Below are positions 43,278-51,518 of a DNA stretch of 64,000 nt, piece by piece. A program made the position numbers and the translations under genes. Origin of the DNA: Clostridiales bacterium (GTDB taxonomy: Bacteria > Bacillota > Clostridia > Oscillospirales > Oscillospiraceae). The notes under the pieces are model-generated. The model saw nothing but the letters and a program-made list of their open reading frames with translations. It was not told the origin of the DNA and made no database searches. Position 1 is the stretch's first letter; every line of letters starts with the position of its first letter. The stretch lies in contig QAMJ01000020.1 of the NCBI GenBank assembly GCA_003150355.1, forward strand, positions 173,172-237,171, read 5' to 3'.

Positions 43278-43347
43278 CTTCGATATATAGCAAATGATAT
43301 GGATTTGAAGTTTCTACCCGGACGCCGTAAATGACCGGACTATCGAT
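43278..43347 (+). ncRNA. Purine (guanine-type) riboswitch
   Basis: The purine-riboswitch core is present in order. P1 is TCGATA/TATCGA. P2 is CAAAT/ATTTG with loop GATATGG. Then come the invariant GTTTCTACC, a P3 stem with loop CCGTAAA, and GACTAT. The C in GACTAT is the position that pairs with the ligand; C means guanine (or hypoxanthine), U would mean adenine. A terminator follows, so guanine should switch off the downstream transporter. Confidence 0.9.
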
Positions 43348-43396
43348 GCTGAGCTTCGGCTCACCGCTTCTATAGCGGTGGGTTGATGTGTGCTTT

Positions 43397-43428
43397 GCAT
43401 CGGCAGTGAAAACGGCCGGTGCTTTTTT
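43397..43428 (+). terminator. Riboswitch expression-platform terminator
   Basis: Arms 43397-43404 and 43415-43422 (GCATCGGC / GCCGGTGC, one G-T) followed by six T. A further hairpin (CACCGC/GCGGTG, 43362-43380) lies between aptamer and terminator and may be part of the switch. Confidence 0.75.
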
Positions 43429-43489
43429 CGTATCTTCACCGCAATGCGGTTTAGATAAATTATAAAAAATTATCGAGGAGACTGAACAA

Positions 43490-44788
43490 ATGAAGAAGAT
43501 TGTTGCTCTGCTCATGGCTCTGTGCATGGTATTTGCACTGTGCGCCTGCGGCCAGTCCGCAGCACCCGCTGCAACCGAGGCCCCCGCGGCTGACGCTGCT
43601 GCAACCGAGGCACCCGCTGCCGACGCGACTGCCGCTTCCGATCTGAAGGTCGGTTTTATTTTCCTGCATGATGAGAACTCCACCTATGACCTTAACTTCA
43701 TGAACGGTGCCAAGGAAGCTTGCGCAAACCTCGGCCTGAGCGATGACCAGGTCATCTTCCGCACCAACATTCCCGAAGGCCAGGAGTGCTACGATGCAGC
43801 TGCTGAGCTTGCCGACGCAGGCTGCAATGTCATCTTCGCCGACTCCTTCGGCCATGAGGATTTCATGATCCAGGCCGCAAAGGAATTCCCCGAGGTTCAG
43901 TTCTGCCACGCTACCGGTACCAAGGCTCACACCGAGGGTCTTGCAAACTACCACAACGCATTCGCTTCCATCTATGAAGGCCGTTACCTCGCCGGTGTCG
44001 CTGCCGGCCTCAAGCTCAATGAAATGATCGCCAACGGTGAGTTCACCGAGGACGAGGCCAAGATCGGCTACGTCGGCGCATTCACCTACGCGGAAGTCGT
44101 TTCCGGTTACACCTCCTTCTTCCTCGGCGCACGCTCCGTCTGCCCCACCGCTACCATGGAAGTGACCTTCACCGGTTCCTGGTACGATGAGACCGCTGAA
44201 AAGGAAGCTGCAAACAAGCTCATCGGCAACGGCTGCAAGCTCATCAGCCAGCACGCTGACTCCATGGGCGCTCCCACCGCATGCGAGACCGCCGGTGTCC
44301 CCAACGTTTCCTACAACGGCTCCACCGAGGCTGCCTGCCCCAACACCTTCATCGTTTCTTCCCGCATCAACTGGGCTCCCTACTATGAGTACGCTATCAC
44401 CGCTGTTATGAACGGCGAGACCATCGACGCTGACTGGACCGGCACCCTTGCCACTGGCTCCGTCGTTCTCACCGACATCAACACTGCCGTCGCTGCCGAG
44501 GGCACTGCCGAGGCAATTGCCGACGCCACCGCAAAGCTCGAGTCCGGCGAACTCCAGGTCTTCGACTGCTCCGTCTTCACCGTCTCCGGTGACAACGTGA
44601 CTGCTTCCATGACCGTTGACGCTGACGGCCACGTCACCTCCTACCTCGCAGACGTCGACACCGACGCTGCCTACACCGGCGACACCGAGGCTGTTGAGAA
44701 CGGCGCTTTCAAGGAGTCCACCTTCCGTGCTGCTCCTTACTTCGACCTCAAGATCGACGGCATCACCCTTCTTGACACCGCATTCTAA
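43490..44788 (+). CDS. BMP-family nucleoside-binding lipoprotein
   Basis: 432 residues. A lipoprotein signal, MKKIVALLMALCMVFALCACGQ, has Cys20 as the likely lipidated residue. It is followed by an Ala/Pro/Thr-rich linker (about 22-47) and a PnrA/BMP-type periplasmic-binding fold (KVGFIFLHDENSTYDLNFMNGAKEA). These proteins capture purine nucleosides for ABC importers. The guanine riboswitch upstream supports a purine-related substrate. A terminator follows, so it is probably made in excess over the membrane components. Confidence 0.9.
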   Translation: MKKIVALLMALCMVFALCACGQSAAPAATEAPAADAAATEAPAADATAASDLKVGFIFLHDENSTYDLNFMNGAKEACANLGLSDDQVIFRTNIPEGQECYDAAAELADAGCNVIFADSFGHEDFMIQAAKEFPEVQFCHATGTKAHTEGLANYHNAFASIYEGRYLAGVAAGLKLNEMIANGEFTEDEAKIGYVGAFTYAEVVSGYTSFFLGARSVCPTATMEVTFTGSWYDETAEKEAANKLIGNGCKLISQHADSMGAPTACETAGVPNVSYNGSTEAACPNTFIVSSRINWAPYYEYAITAVMNGETIDADWTGTLATGSVVLTDINTAVAAEGTAEAIADATAKLESGELQVFDCSVFTVSGDNVTASMTVDADGHVTSYLADVDTDAAYTGDTEAVENGAFKESTFRAAPYFDLKIDGITLLDTAF

Positions 44789-44816
44789 TTGAACCGCATC
44801 TGACTGTTACTGCAGG

Positions 44817-44913
44817 CGGGCAGCGCAATGACAATTTAATTGCGCTGCCCGTTTTTACCTTTGACCACCGCATAAGAAAGCACATGATAAACGCATATGC
44901 TTTCTTATGCGGT
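44817..44913 (+). terminator. Terminator plus second long hairpin between binding protein and ABC ATPase
   Basis: First element: perfect 13-bp arms 44817-44829/44839-44851 followed by TTTTT, a classic terminator. Second: perfect 16-bp arms 44867-44882/44898-44913 with a 15-base loop, without a T-run. The pair would stop most transcripts after the binding-protein gene and protect its 3' end. Confidence 0.8.
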
Positions 44914-44949
44914 ATTGGACTTTACTACATACATTAAGGAGTGACCGTA

Positions 44950-46482
44950 TTGGACAATAAGATCGCGGCAGTCAAAATGCGCAATATCACGAAGACTTTC
45001 GGCTCCGTCGTCGCAAACGACAGAGTCTGGCTCGATATATACAGGGGCGAGATACTCGCGCTCCTCGGCGAGAACGGCAGCGGCAAGACGACGCTTATGA
45101 ACATGCTCGCCGGTATCTACTTCCCCGACGATGGCGAGATAAGCATCGACGGCAAGCCCGTCGTCATAAGCTCCCCTAAGGACGCCTTCGACCTCGGCAT
45201 CGGCATGATCCACCAGCACTTCAAGCTTGTCGACGTGTTGACCGCCGCGGAGAACATCGTCCTCGGCCTGCCCGGAAAGCTCGATTTGAAGGACGCCTCC
45301 GCCAAGATAAAGCAGATCTGCGACGCTTACGGCTTCGAAGTCGACCCCAACCAGAAGATATACGACATGTCCGTTTCCCAGAAGCAGACGGTCGAGATAA
45401 TCAAGGTGCTCTACCGCGGCGCGGATATCCTGATCCTCGATGAGCCGACCGCCGTCCTCACCCCGCAGGAGACGGACAAGCTCTTTGCTGTCCTGCGCAA
45501 CATGCGTGATGACGGCAAGGCTGTCGTCATCATCACGCACAAGATGCACGAGGTCGAGGAGCTGTCCGACCGCGTCGCTGTCCTGCGCCACGGCCAGTTC
45601 ATCGGCGATATGCGCACCAAGGACACGAACGCTCAGGAAATGACCAACATGATGGTCGGCCACGCGGTCACTCTTAATATCGACAGACCCGACCCCGTCG
45701 CCCCCAAGCCCCGCATCGAAGTCAAGAACCTCACCGTGCGCAGCATTGACGGCATCGTGAAGCTCGACGATGTGAGCTTTACCGCAAACTCCGGCGAGAT
45801 CCTCGGCATCGCGGGCATTTCCGGCTGCGGCCAGAAGGAGCTGCTCGAAGCCATAGCCGGGCTCCAGCCGGTCGAATCCGGCAGCATCAGCTACGTTGAG
45901 GACGACGGCAAGGCCGATGAGCTCATCGGCAAGGATCCCCTCGCGATAGCGGACATGGGCGTCGCGCTCTCATTCGTGCCTGAGGACAGGCTCGGCATGG
46001 GCCTTGTCGGCAACATGGACCTTGCGGACAACATGATGCTCCGCTCGTTCCGCCGCGGCCACGGCCTGTTCACCGACCGCAAGTCCCCGCGCAAGCTTGC
46101 ACAGGAGGTCGTTGACGACCTCGAAGTCAGCACCCCCGGCATCTCCACTCCGGTGCGCCGCCTGTCCGGCGGCAATGTGCAGAAGGTGCTCGTCGGACGC
46201 GAGATCGCGTCTGCACCCACTGTGCTGCTCACGGCCTACGCCGTGCGCGGACTGGATATCAACTCTTCCTATACTATATATGACCTCATAAACCGGCAGA
46301 AGAAAAAGGGCGTTGCCGTCATATACGTCGGCGAGGATCTGGATGTGCTGCTGGAGCTGGCCGATAGGATACTCGTCCTCTGCGGCGGCAAAGTCAGCGG
46401 CATCGTTGAGGGACGCAAGACCTCGAAGCGCGAGGTCGGCATGATGATGACAAAGCTCGGAGGTGACAAAGCCGATGAATAA
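44950..46482 (+). CDS. Nucleoside ABC transporter, double ATP-binding subunit (NupA-type)
   Basis: 510 residues with two ATPase domains. The first is intact: Walker A GENGSGKTT, signature VSQKQT, Walker B ILILDEPTAVLTP. The second is degenerate, with GISGCGQKE in place of Walker A and VLLTAYAVRGLD in place of Walker B, though it keeps the LSGGNVQK signature. This asymmetry is known in the sugar/nucleoside importer class. A GTG at 44941 overlaps the AAGGAG site, so TTG 44950 (eight bases after it) is the better start. Confidence 0.88.
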   Translation: MDNKIAAVKMRNITKTFGSVVANDRVWLDIYRGEILALLGENGSGKTTLMNMLAGIYFPDDGEISIDGKPVVISSPKDAFDLGIGMIHQHFKLVDVLTAAENIVLGLPGKLDLKDASAKIKQICDAYGFEVDPNQKIYDMSVSQKQTVEIIKVLYRGADILILDEPTAVLTPQETDKLFAVLRNMRDDGKAVVIITHKMHEVEELSDRVAVLRHGQFIGDMRTKDTNAQEMTNMMVGHAVTLNIDRPDPVAPKPRIEVKNLTVRSIDGIVKLDDVSFTANSGEILGIAGISGCGQKELLEAIAGLQPVESGSISYVEDDGKADELIGKDPLAIADMGVALSFVPEDRLGMGLVGNMDLADNMMLRSFRRGHGLFTDRKSPRKLAQEVVDDLEVSTPGISTPVRRLSGGNVQKVLVGREIASAPTVLLTAYAVRGLDINSSYTIYDLINRQKKKGVAVIYVGEDLDVLLELADRILVLCGGKVSGIVEGRKTSKREVGMMMTKLGGDKADE

Positions 46483-47575
46483 GCAGAAGCAGGAGCCGCT
46501 GGCTCACATTTCCAAGCGCGGCGCTATGCCGTGGTATAAGGCCTGGGCTATCCGCCTCGGCGCGATAGTTGCGGCGCTGCTCGTGTGCGCGCTCGTCACC
46601 ACCGTCACGACCGGTGAAAACCCGATCGCCGTTTACGGCGCGATGATAAGCGGCGCTTTCGGCACCGCGCGCCGAAGCTGGATAACCTTCCAAGGCATGG
46701 CAGTTCTGCTGTGCATCTCCCTTGCCGTGACCCCCGCGTTCAAGATGCGCTTCTGGAACATCGGCGCCGAGGGTCAGACCCTTGCCGGCTGCCTTGCGAC
46801 GACGGCTGTGATGATCTGCCTGAGCGATAAGATGTCAAACGGCATGCTGATCCTCACCATGACCGTCGCGGCTATCGCGGCGGGCGCACTGTGGGGCTTC
46901 ATCCCGGCTTTCTTCAAGGCCAAGTGGAACACGAACGAGACGCTCTTCACCCTGATGATGAACTATGTCGCGACCCAGCTCGTCGCGTATTTCATCATCG
47001 TGTGGGAAGTCCCCAAGGGCGCAGGTCAGATCGGCATCATCAATCAGTCCACCCAGCTTGGCTGGCTTCCGCAGCTCGGCGGGAACAAGTACCTGCTGAG
47101 CATAGTCGTCGCTGCTGTGGTGACGGTCGCGGTGTACGTGTACCTCAACTACTCCAAACACGGCTATGAGATAAGCGTCGTCGGCGAGAGCGAGCGCACC
47201 GCGCGCTACGTCGGCATCAAGGTCGAGAAGGTCATCATGCGCACTATGGCGCTCTCCGGTGCTATCTGCGGCCTTGCGGGTCTGCTGCTCGTCGGCGGCA
47301 TAAACCACACCGTCACGACGACTATCGCCGGCGGCCGCGGCTTCACGGCTGTCATGGTGTCATGGCTTGCGAAATTTAACCCCATCATCATGGTCTTTAC
47401 CTCCCTGCTGCTGGTGTTCCTTGAGCGCGGCGCTGGCGAAATTTCCACCGCCTTCGGTCTGAACCATTCCTTCTCCGATATTCTTACCGGCATCATCCTG
47501 TTCTTCATCATCGGCAGCGAGTTCTTCATCAGCTATAAGATAAGTTTCCGCAAGGCCGCAAAGAAGGAGGACTGA
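46475..47575 (+). CDS. Nucleoside ABC transporter permease (NupB-type)
   Basis: 366 residues, about nine to ten membrane segments, of the branched-chain/BMP-type permease family (NIGAEGQTLAGCLATTAV, GESERTARYVGIKVEKVI). It overlaps the ATPase gene by eight bases. The ATG at 46475 has GGAGGTG nine bases before it; an in-frame GTG at 46463 lies inside that site. Confidence 0.9.
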   Translation: MNKQKQEPLAHISKRGAMPWYKAWAIRLGAIVAALLVCALVTTVTTGENPIAVYGAMISGAFGTARRSWITFQGMAVLLCISLAVTPAFKMRFWNIGAEGQTLAGCLATTAVMICLSDKMSNGMLILTMTVAAIAAGALWGFIPAFFKAKWNTNETLFTLMMNYVATQLVAYFIIVWEVPKGAGQIGIINQSTQLGWLPQLGGNKYLLSIVVAAVVTVAVYVYLNYSKHGYEISVVGESERTARYVGIKVEKVIMRTMALSGAICGLAGLLLVGGINHTVTTTIAGGRGFTAVMVSWLAKFNPIIMVFTSLLLVFLERGAGEISTAFGLNHSFSDILTGIILFFIIGSEFFISYKISFRKAAKKED

Positions 47576-47578
47576 GCA

Positions 47579-48574
47579 ATGTTTGATATAGTTTCCTTTA
47601 TCCCGAGAGCCGTCGTTCAGGGTATCCCGCTGCTCTTCGGCAGCACCGGCGAAACGCTGACCGAAAAATCCGGCAACCTCAACCTCGGCATCCCCGGCAT
47701 CATGTATGTCGGCGGCATCTGCGGAGTTATCGGCGCATTTGCGTATGAGCAGTCCGCGGGCTCCGCGGAAGCCATGAACAGCTTTCTCGCGATAACGATC
47801 CCGCTGCTGTGCTCCCTGCTCGGGTCGCTGCTGATGGGGCTTTTCTACTGCTTCCTTACCGTCTCACTGCGCGCAAACCAGAACGTCACCGGCCTTGCGA
47901 TGACCACCTTTGGCGTCGGCTTCGGCAACTTCTTCGGCGGCTCGCTCATCAAGCTCACCGGCAGCGAGGTCCCGTCCATCGCCCTGTCCGCGACGAGCGC
48001 TTACTACAGCCGCTCTCTTCCCATTGCCGATAAGCTCGGCTGGTTCGGCAAGATATTTCTGAGCTACGGCTTCCTCGCCTATACCGCGATAATCATTGCC
48101 CTTGCCGCGGCTTATGTACTCAAGCACACCCGCGTCGGCCTGCACCTGCGCGCCGTCGGCGAGAGCCCGAACACCGCGGACGCCGCCGGTATCGACGTCA
48201 AGAAGTATAAGTACGTCGCCACCTGCGTCGGCAGCATGATCGCCGGTCTCGGCGGACTGTACTATGTCATGGACTACGCCTGCGGCATCTGGTCGAACGA
48301 CGCTTTCGGCGACCGCGGCTGGCTTGCCATCGCGCTCGTTATCTTTACGATCTGGAAGCCGGATGTCGGCGTGATATCCTCCATCCTCTTCGGCGGCCTG
48401 TATATCCTGTATCTGTTCCTGCCAACCGGCACGAACCTCGCCGTCAAGGAGCTGTATAAGATGATCCCCTACGTCGTCACGATCGTGGTGCTGGTCATTT
48501 CCTCCATGCGCGATAAACGAGAGAATCAGCCACCCGCCTCCCTCGGCCTTGCCTACTTCCGAGAAGAACGGTAA
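47579..48574 (+). CDS. Nucleoside ABC transporter permease (NupC-type)
   Basis: 331 residues, the second permease of the importer, with the paired motif NLNLGIPGIMYVGGICG and AVGESPNTADAAGIDVKKY. It starts three bases after the first permease with AAGGAGGA upstream. Together with the BMP lipoprotein and the double ATPase it makes a full PnrA-type purine nucleoside importer. Confidence 0.9.
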   Translation: MFDIVSFIPRAVVQGIPLLFGSTGETLTEKSGNLNLGIPGIMYVGGICGVIGAFAYEQSAGSAEAMNSFLAITIPLLCSLLGSLLMGLFYCFLTVSLRANQNVTGLAMTTFGVGFGNFFGGSLIKLTGSEVPSIALSATSAYYSRSLPIADKLGWFGKIFLSYGFLAYTAIIIALAAAYVLKHTRVGLHLRAVGESPNTADAAGIDVKKYKYVATCVGSMIAGLGGLYYVMDYACGIWSNDAFGDRGWLAIALVIFTIWKPDVGVISSILFGGLYILYLFLPTGTNLAVKELYKMIPYVVTIVVLVISSMRDKRENQPPASLGLAYFREER

Positions 48575-48585
48575 ACAAAAAATTT

Positions 48586-48612
48586 CAGCCCCGGACGTTT
48601 CGTCCGGGGCTG
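48586..48612. terminator. Terminator between permease and folate S-component genes
   Basis: Perfect 12-bp arms 48586-48597 and 48601-48612 (CAGCCCCGGACG) with a TTT loop. The T-run is on the minus-strand side, so it mainly ends the ECF gene. Confidence 0.85.
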
Positions 48613-48628
48613 ACTGTATATCAGGGCA

Positions 48629-49141
48629 TCACACGCCGTATTCCGTGACCTGCTTTGCGATGAACTTCGAGCGCGTGAGCAGCAGCAACACCGCCGCCTG
48701 CACCGGCAGCATGACTGCCAGCTGCACCGCGCGCGTCGCGAGCATCGCGGCATAGGAGTTGCCGGTGATGAAAGAGATCATCGCCGAGTTTGCAAGGAAC
48801 GAGACTATCAGGCAGTTGAGCGCCGCCGCTAAAACAGCGTGGATCCACGAGCGCTCGCGCTTATACAGGCACAGACCGAATATAAGCCCCGTGACCGCGG
48901 CGGTCAGCATGAAGCCGGGGAAATACGCGCCGGTCGGGAACGCGAGCGAGCCGATGAGGTCGCCCAGCGCGGAGACGAGCGCCGCCCAAGCGGGGCCGTA
49001 GAGCATCGCGCACAGCGCTATCGCGGCAAAGCCGAGTCCGATTTTCATAAGCGGGGTGTTGAACGCGAACACCCGCGTCAGCAGCACATCCGCCGCGAGC
49101 AGTATCGCCGAGACGGCGAGCTTACGTGTAGTTATCTTCAT
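48629..49141 (-). CDS. ECF transporter S component, folate-type (FolT-like)
   Basis: 170 residues, six membrane helices. The pattern RVFAFNTPLMKIGLGF and FPTGAYFPGFMLTAAVTGLIFGLCLY is typical of the folate-family substrate-binding subunit of energy-coupling factor transporters. It would work with a shared EcfA/A'/T module encoded elsewhere. I saw no tetrahydrofolate riboswitch in the leader. Substrate assigned by family only. Confidence 0.8.
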   Translation of the reverse strand: MKITTRKLAVSAILLAADVLLTRVFAFNTPLMKIGLGFAAIALCAMLYGPAWAALVSALGDLIGSLAFPTGAYFPGFMLTAAVTGLIFGLCLYKRERSWIHAVLAAALNCLIVSFLANSAMISFITGNSYAAMLATRAVQLAVMLPVQAAVLLLLTRSKFIAKQVTEYGV

Positions 49142-49203
49142 TATTATAATATCACCTTTCCATAGCCGGGATCGGCCTGACGCTGTCAGACCACACGGAC
49201 ATT

Positions 49204-49232
49204 AGAATACCACACGGCGGCGCGGAGCACAA
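49204..49232 (-). promoter_or_regulatory. Promoter of the folT-like gene
   Basis: Minus strand TTGTGC (49232-49227), 17 bases, TATTCT (49209-49204). It lies back-to-back with the sigG promoter. Confidence 0.5.
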
Positions 49233-49237
49233 GCCGC

Positions 49238-49267
49238 GTATCAAATTTCCCAAGACGGGAAATAATA
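49238..49267 (+). promoter_or_regulatory. Forespore (sigma-F type) promoter of sigG
   Basis: GTATC (49238-49242), 15 bases, GGAAATAATA (49258-49267). The -10 fits GGNNANAHTR at all ten positions, and the -35 fits GYATA at four of five, with the correct spacing. In B. subtilis sigG is transcribed by sigma-F. A small hairpin (GGACG/CGTCC, 49279-49298) follows in the leader. Confidence 0.65.
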
Positions 49268-49313
49268 ACCACACTCTTGGACGGGCGCTTATGCGTCCTC
49301 CGGATAAAAAGGA

Positions 49314-50099
49314 GTGACGGTTATACAGGGCAAGGTAGAGATATGCGGAGTCAACACGGCAAGGCTCCCTGTGCTGAAATCCGCCGAGACACGCGCGCTG
49401 CTCGAGCGCGCCCGCGGCGGGGACAAGACCGCGCGCGAGGAGCTGATCTCGGGGAACCTGAGGCTGGTTCTGTCGGTCATCCAGAAGTTTGCCGGGCGCG
49501 GCGAGAGTATGGACGATCTGTTTCAGGTCGGCTGCATCGGGCTCATCAAGGCCGTGGACTGCTTCGACCTGAGCCAGAACGTGCAGTTTTCGACCTACGG
49601 CGTGCCGATGATCGCCGGTGAGCTGCGGCGCTTCCTGCGCGACCACAGCGCCATCCGTGTCTCGCGCTCGATGCGCGACACGGCCTATAAGGTGCTTCAG
49701 GCCAAGGAGCGCCTGACCGCCGCCGACGGGCGCGAGCCGGGTATCGAGGCTATCGCCAAGGAACTCGGCATACCGCGGCAGGAGGTCGTCTTCGCGATGG
49801 AGGCGATAAGCGACCCCGTCTCCCTCTATGACCCGGTGTACAGCGACGGCGGCGAGAGCGCCTGCGTGATGGATCAGATCGGCGACACGCGCAATACCGA
49901 CGAGCAGTGGCTCGAGCAGATCGCGCTTCAGGAGGCCGTGAAGCGGCTCGACAGCCGGGAGAAGCACATCCTCGCCCTGCGCTTTTATGACGGGCGCACA
50001 CAGATGGAGGTCGCCAAGGAGGTCGGCATATCGCAGGCGCAGGTATCGCGTCTTGAGAAAAACGCAATAAGCCGCATAAAGAAGAACATCACCGCGTAG
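49314..50099 (+). CDS. sigG: Forespore sigma factor SigG
   Basis: 261 residues. KVEICGVNTARLPVLK near the start is the specific SigG hallmark. Region 2 is NLRLVLSVIQKFAGRGESMDDLFQVGCIGLIKA; region 4 (TQMEVAKEVGISQAQVSRLEK) is at the end. It directs late forespore genes. The first in-frame start is GTG 49314, but the only ribosome binding site, AAGGAG (49309-49314), overlaps it. The next usual start codon is far inside the conserved region. CTCC at 49298-49301 can pair with GGAG. Translation is therefore likely inefficient or uses an unusual start. Confidence 0.95.
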   Translation: MTVIQGKVEICGVNTARLPVLKSAETRALLERARGGDKTAREELISGNLRLVLSVIQKFAGRGESMDDLFQVGCIGLIKAVDCFDLSQNVQFSTYGVPMIAGELRRFLRDHSAIRVSRSMRDTAYKVLQAKERLTAADGREPGIEAIAKELGIPRQEVVFAMEAISDPVSLYDPVYSDGGESACVMDQIGDTRNTDEQWLEQIALQEAVKRLDSREKHILALRFYDGRTQMEVAKEVGISQAQVSRLEKNAISRIKKNITA

Positions 50100-50134
50100 C
50101 TTGAAAAAATTACGCGGAAAAGCATTGAAAATAC

Positions 50135-50163
50135 TTGACTTTCACGCAGAGTTTTGTTATATT
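50135..50163 (+). promoter_or_regulatory. rplJL promoter
   Basis: TTGACT (50135-50140), 17 bases, TATATT (50158-50163), about 160 bases before rplJ. Confidence 0.7.
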
Positions 50164-50174
50164 GTTATGGCGCT

Positions 50175-50290
50175 CCAAAGACAGCAGGTGGGTCATGCCC
50201 GTAAATCCTGCCGAGGACATTAACAATATCAAGGTTTACCGTGATTGTTTTTGTGCCCTTGCGTCTTGACGCAGGGGTTTTCTTTTTGGG
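50175..50290 (+). ncRNA. Ribosomal L10 leader with attenuator
   Basis: The conserved CAAAGACAGCAGGTGG ... TCCTGCCGAGG core (50176-50216) matches the L10 leader, where the L10-L12 complex binds its own mRNA. A terminator stem follows (50256-50264 with 50269-50277, CCCTTGCGT/ACGCAGGGG) with a T-rich run to about 50287, so repression probably works by early termination. Confidence 0.85.
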
Positions 50291-50323
50291 CGTGTCATCA
50301 TTCGCGTGGAGGTGAAACACAAT

Positions 50324-50860
50324 ATGCCAAATGCAAAGGTTCTTAGCGAAAAGCAGGCGATAGTCGAAGCTCTGGCTGAACGCATCAAGGGCGCAAGCGC
50401 AGGTATCCTGGTCGATTACAAGGGAATCACCGTTTCTGAGGACACCGCACTGCGTACCGAGCTGCGCAAGGACGAGGTCAACTACACTGTTGTCAAGAAC
50501 ACCCTGACCAGAAAGGCTCTGGACAAGCTGGGGATGAGCGGTCTCGACCACGTCCTCAACGGCACCACTTCTCTGGCCACCGCTGAGAATGACCCCATCG
50601 CTCCTTTCCGTATCATCAATGATTACAGCAAGAAGCTGGGCGACCGTTTCAACGTCAAGGCTGCCTTCATGGAGGGCAAGATCCTTACCGACGCTGAGAT
50701 AGCCGAAATGTCTTCTCTGCCCTCCAAGGATGCTCTGTATTCCAAGGTTCTGGGCACCATGATCGCACCCATCACCGGCCTGGCCGTTTGTCTCGGTCAG
50801 ATTCTCGAGCAGAAGGGCGGCTCTATCGAGTCCGGCGCTGCTGAAGCCGCAGCTGAATAA
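50324..50860 (+). CDS. rplJ: Ribosomal protein L10
   Basis: 178 residues: MPNAKVLSEKQAIVEALAERIKGASAGILVDYKGI, the L10 N-terminal rRNA-binding domain, then the helical tail that binds L7/L12 dimers. The ATG at 50324 has GGAGGTG ten bases upstream; an in-frame GTG at 50306 lies before it and is not needed. The ending is Ala/Glu-rich. Confidence 0.95.
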   Translation: MPNAKVLSEKQAIVEALAERIKGASAGILVDYKGITVSEDTALRTELRKDEVNYTVVKNTLTRKALDKLGMSGLDHVLNGTTSLATAENDPIAPFRIINDYSKKLGDRFNVKAAFMEGKILTDAEIAEMSSLPSKDALYSKVLGTMIAPITGLAVCLGQILEQKGGSIESGAAEAAAE

Positions 50861-50895
50861 TCAGGCTGCACAAATAATTAATGGAGGAAATTACA

Positions 50896-51264
50896 ATGAG
50901 TGAAAAAATCACTGCCATGATCGAAGAGATCAAAGGCCTTACCGTTCTTGAGCTCAGCGAGCTCGTACATGCTCTGGAGGACACCTTCGGTGTTTCTGCC
51001 GCTGCCGTCGCTGCCGGCCCCGCAGTTGCTGCTGGCCCCGCTGTCGAAGAGAAGACCGAGTTTGACGTTGTCATGACCGCTTTCGGCGCAGAGAAGATCA
51101 AGGTCATAAAGGAGATCCGTGGCATCACCGGTCTCGGCCTCGCAGAGGCAAAGGCAATGGTCGAAGCCGTCCCCGCAAAGGTCAAGGAAGGCATTTCCAA
51201 GGAAGACGCAGAGGCTCTCAAGGCTCAGCTCGAAGCCGTCGGCGCAACCGTCGAGATCAAGTAA
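50896..51264 (+). CDS. rplL: Ribosomal protein L7/L12
   Basis: 122 residues. N-terminal dimerisation helices (KITAMIEEIKGLTVLELSELVHAL), an Ala/Gly/Pro hinge (about 38-53), then the factor-binding C-terminal domain (EFDVVMTAFGAEKIKVIKEIR). ATG 50896 has GGAGG nine bases upstream. Confidence 0.96.
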   Translation: MSEKITAMIEEIKGLTVLELSELVHALEDTFGVSAAAVAAGPAVAAGPAVEEKTEFDVVMTAFGAEKIKVIKEIRGITGLGLAEAKAMVEAVPAKVKEGISKEDAEALKAQLEAVGATVEIK

Positions 51265-51281
51265 TTTATTACTGTCTTATA

Positions 51282-51316
51282 AAATACCGTCTGCCATCGG
51301 CAGACGGTATTTTTAT
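51282..51316 (+). terminator. rplJL terminator
   Basis: Perfect 14-bp arms 51282-51295 and 51299-51312 (AAATACCGTCTGCC) with an ATC loop and T-run. The rest of the 358-base gap to 51622 is AT-rich and holds one 0A-box-like site and the next promoter. Confidence 0.9.
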
Positions 51317-51473
51317 TATAGCTTGACCCATTAAAATATAAATAATTATACAAAATTTCCACGCCTGTAAAACTAAAAATACATAAACACAGGGACGATG
51401 CTGATAAAATACGCACTAAACTGAGAAACCGGTTTACATTACAGATGCGCGCGACGGTCATTAGCTTTTATCA

Positions 51474-51480
51474 TGTCGAA
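51474..51480 (+). promoter_or_regulatory. 0A-box-like site before the transporter/M20 operon
   Basis: An exact TGTCGAA followed by AA lies 39 bases upstream of the -35 of a strong promoter. This is the same sequence as the four boxes at spo0A. A single 7-base match can occur by chance. Confidence 0.35.
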
Positions 51481-51518
51481 AATCCTTAAAAAATTTGCAC
51501 TTTAAATTGCTGAAGTCC

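Noticed and set aside
49142..49203. Tetrahydrofolate riboswitch before the folT-like gene
   Set aside because: I looked for the conserved core and did not find it; the leader is short.
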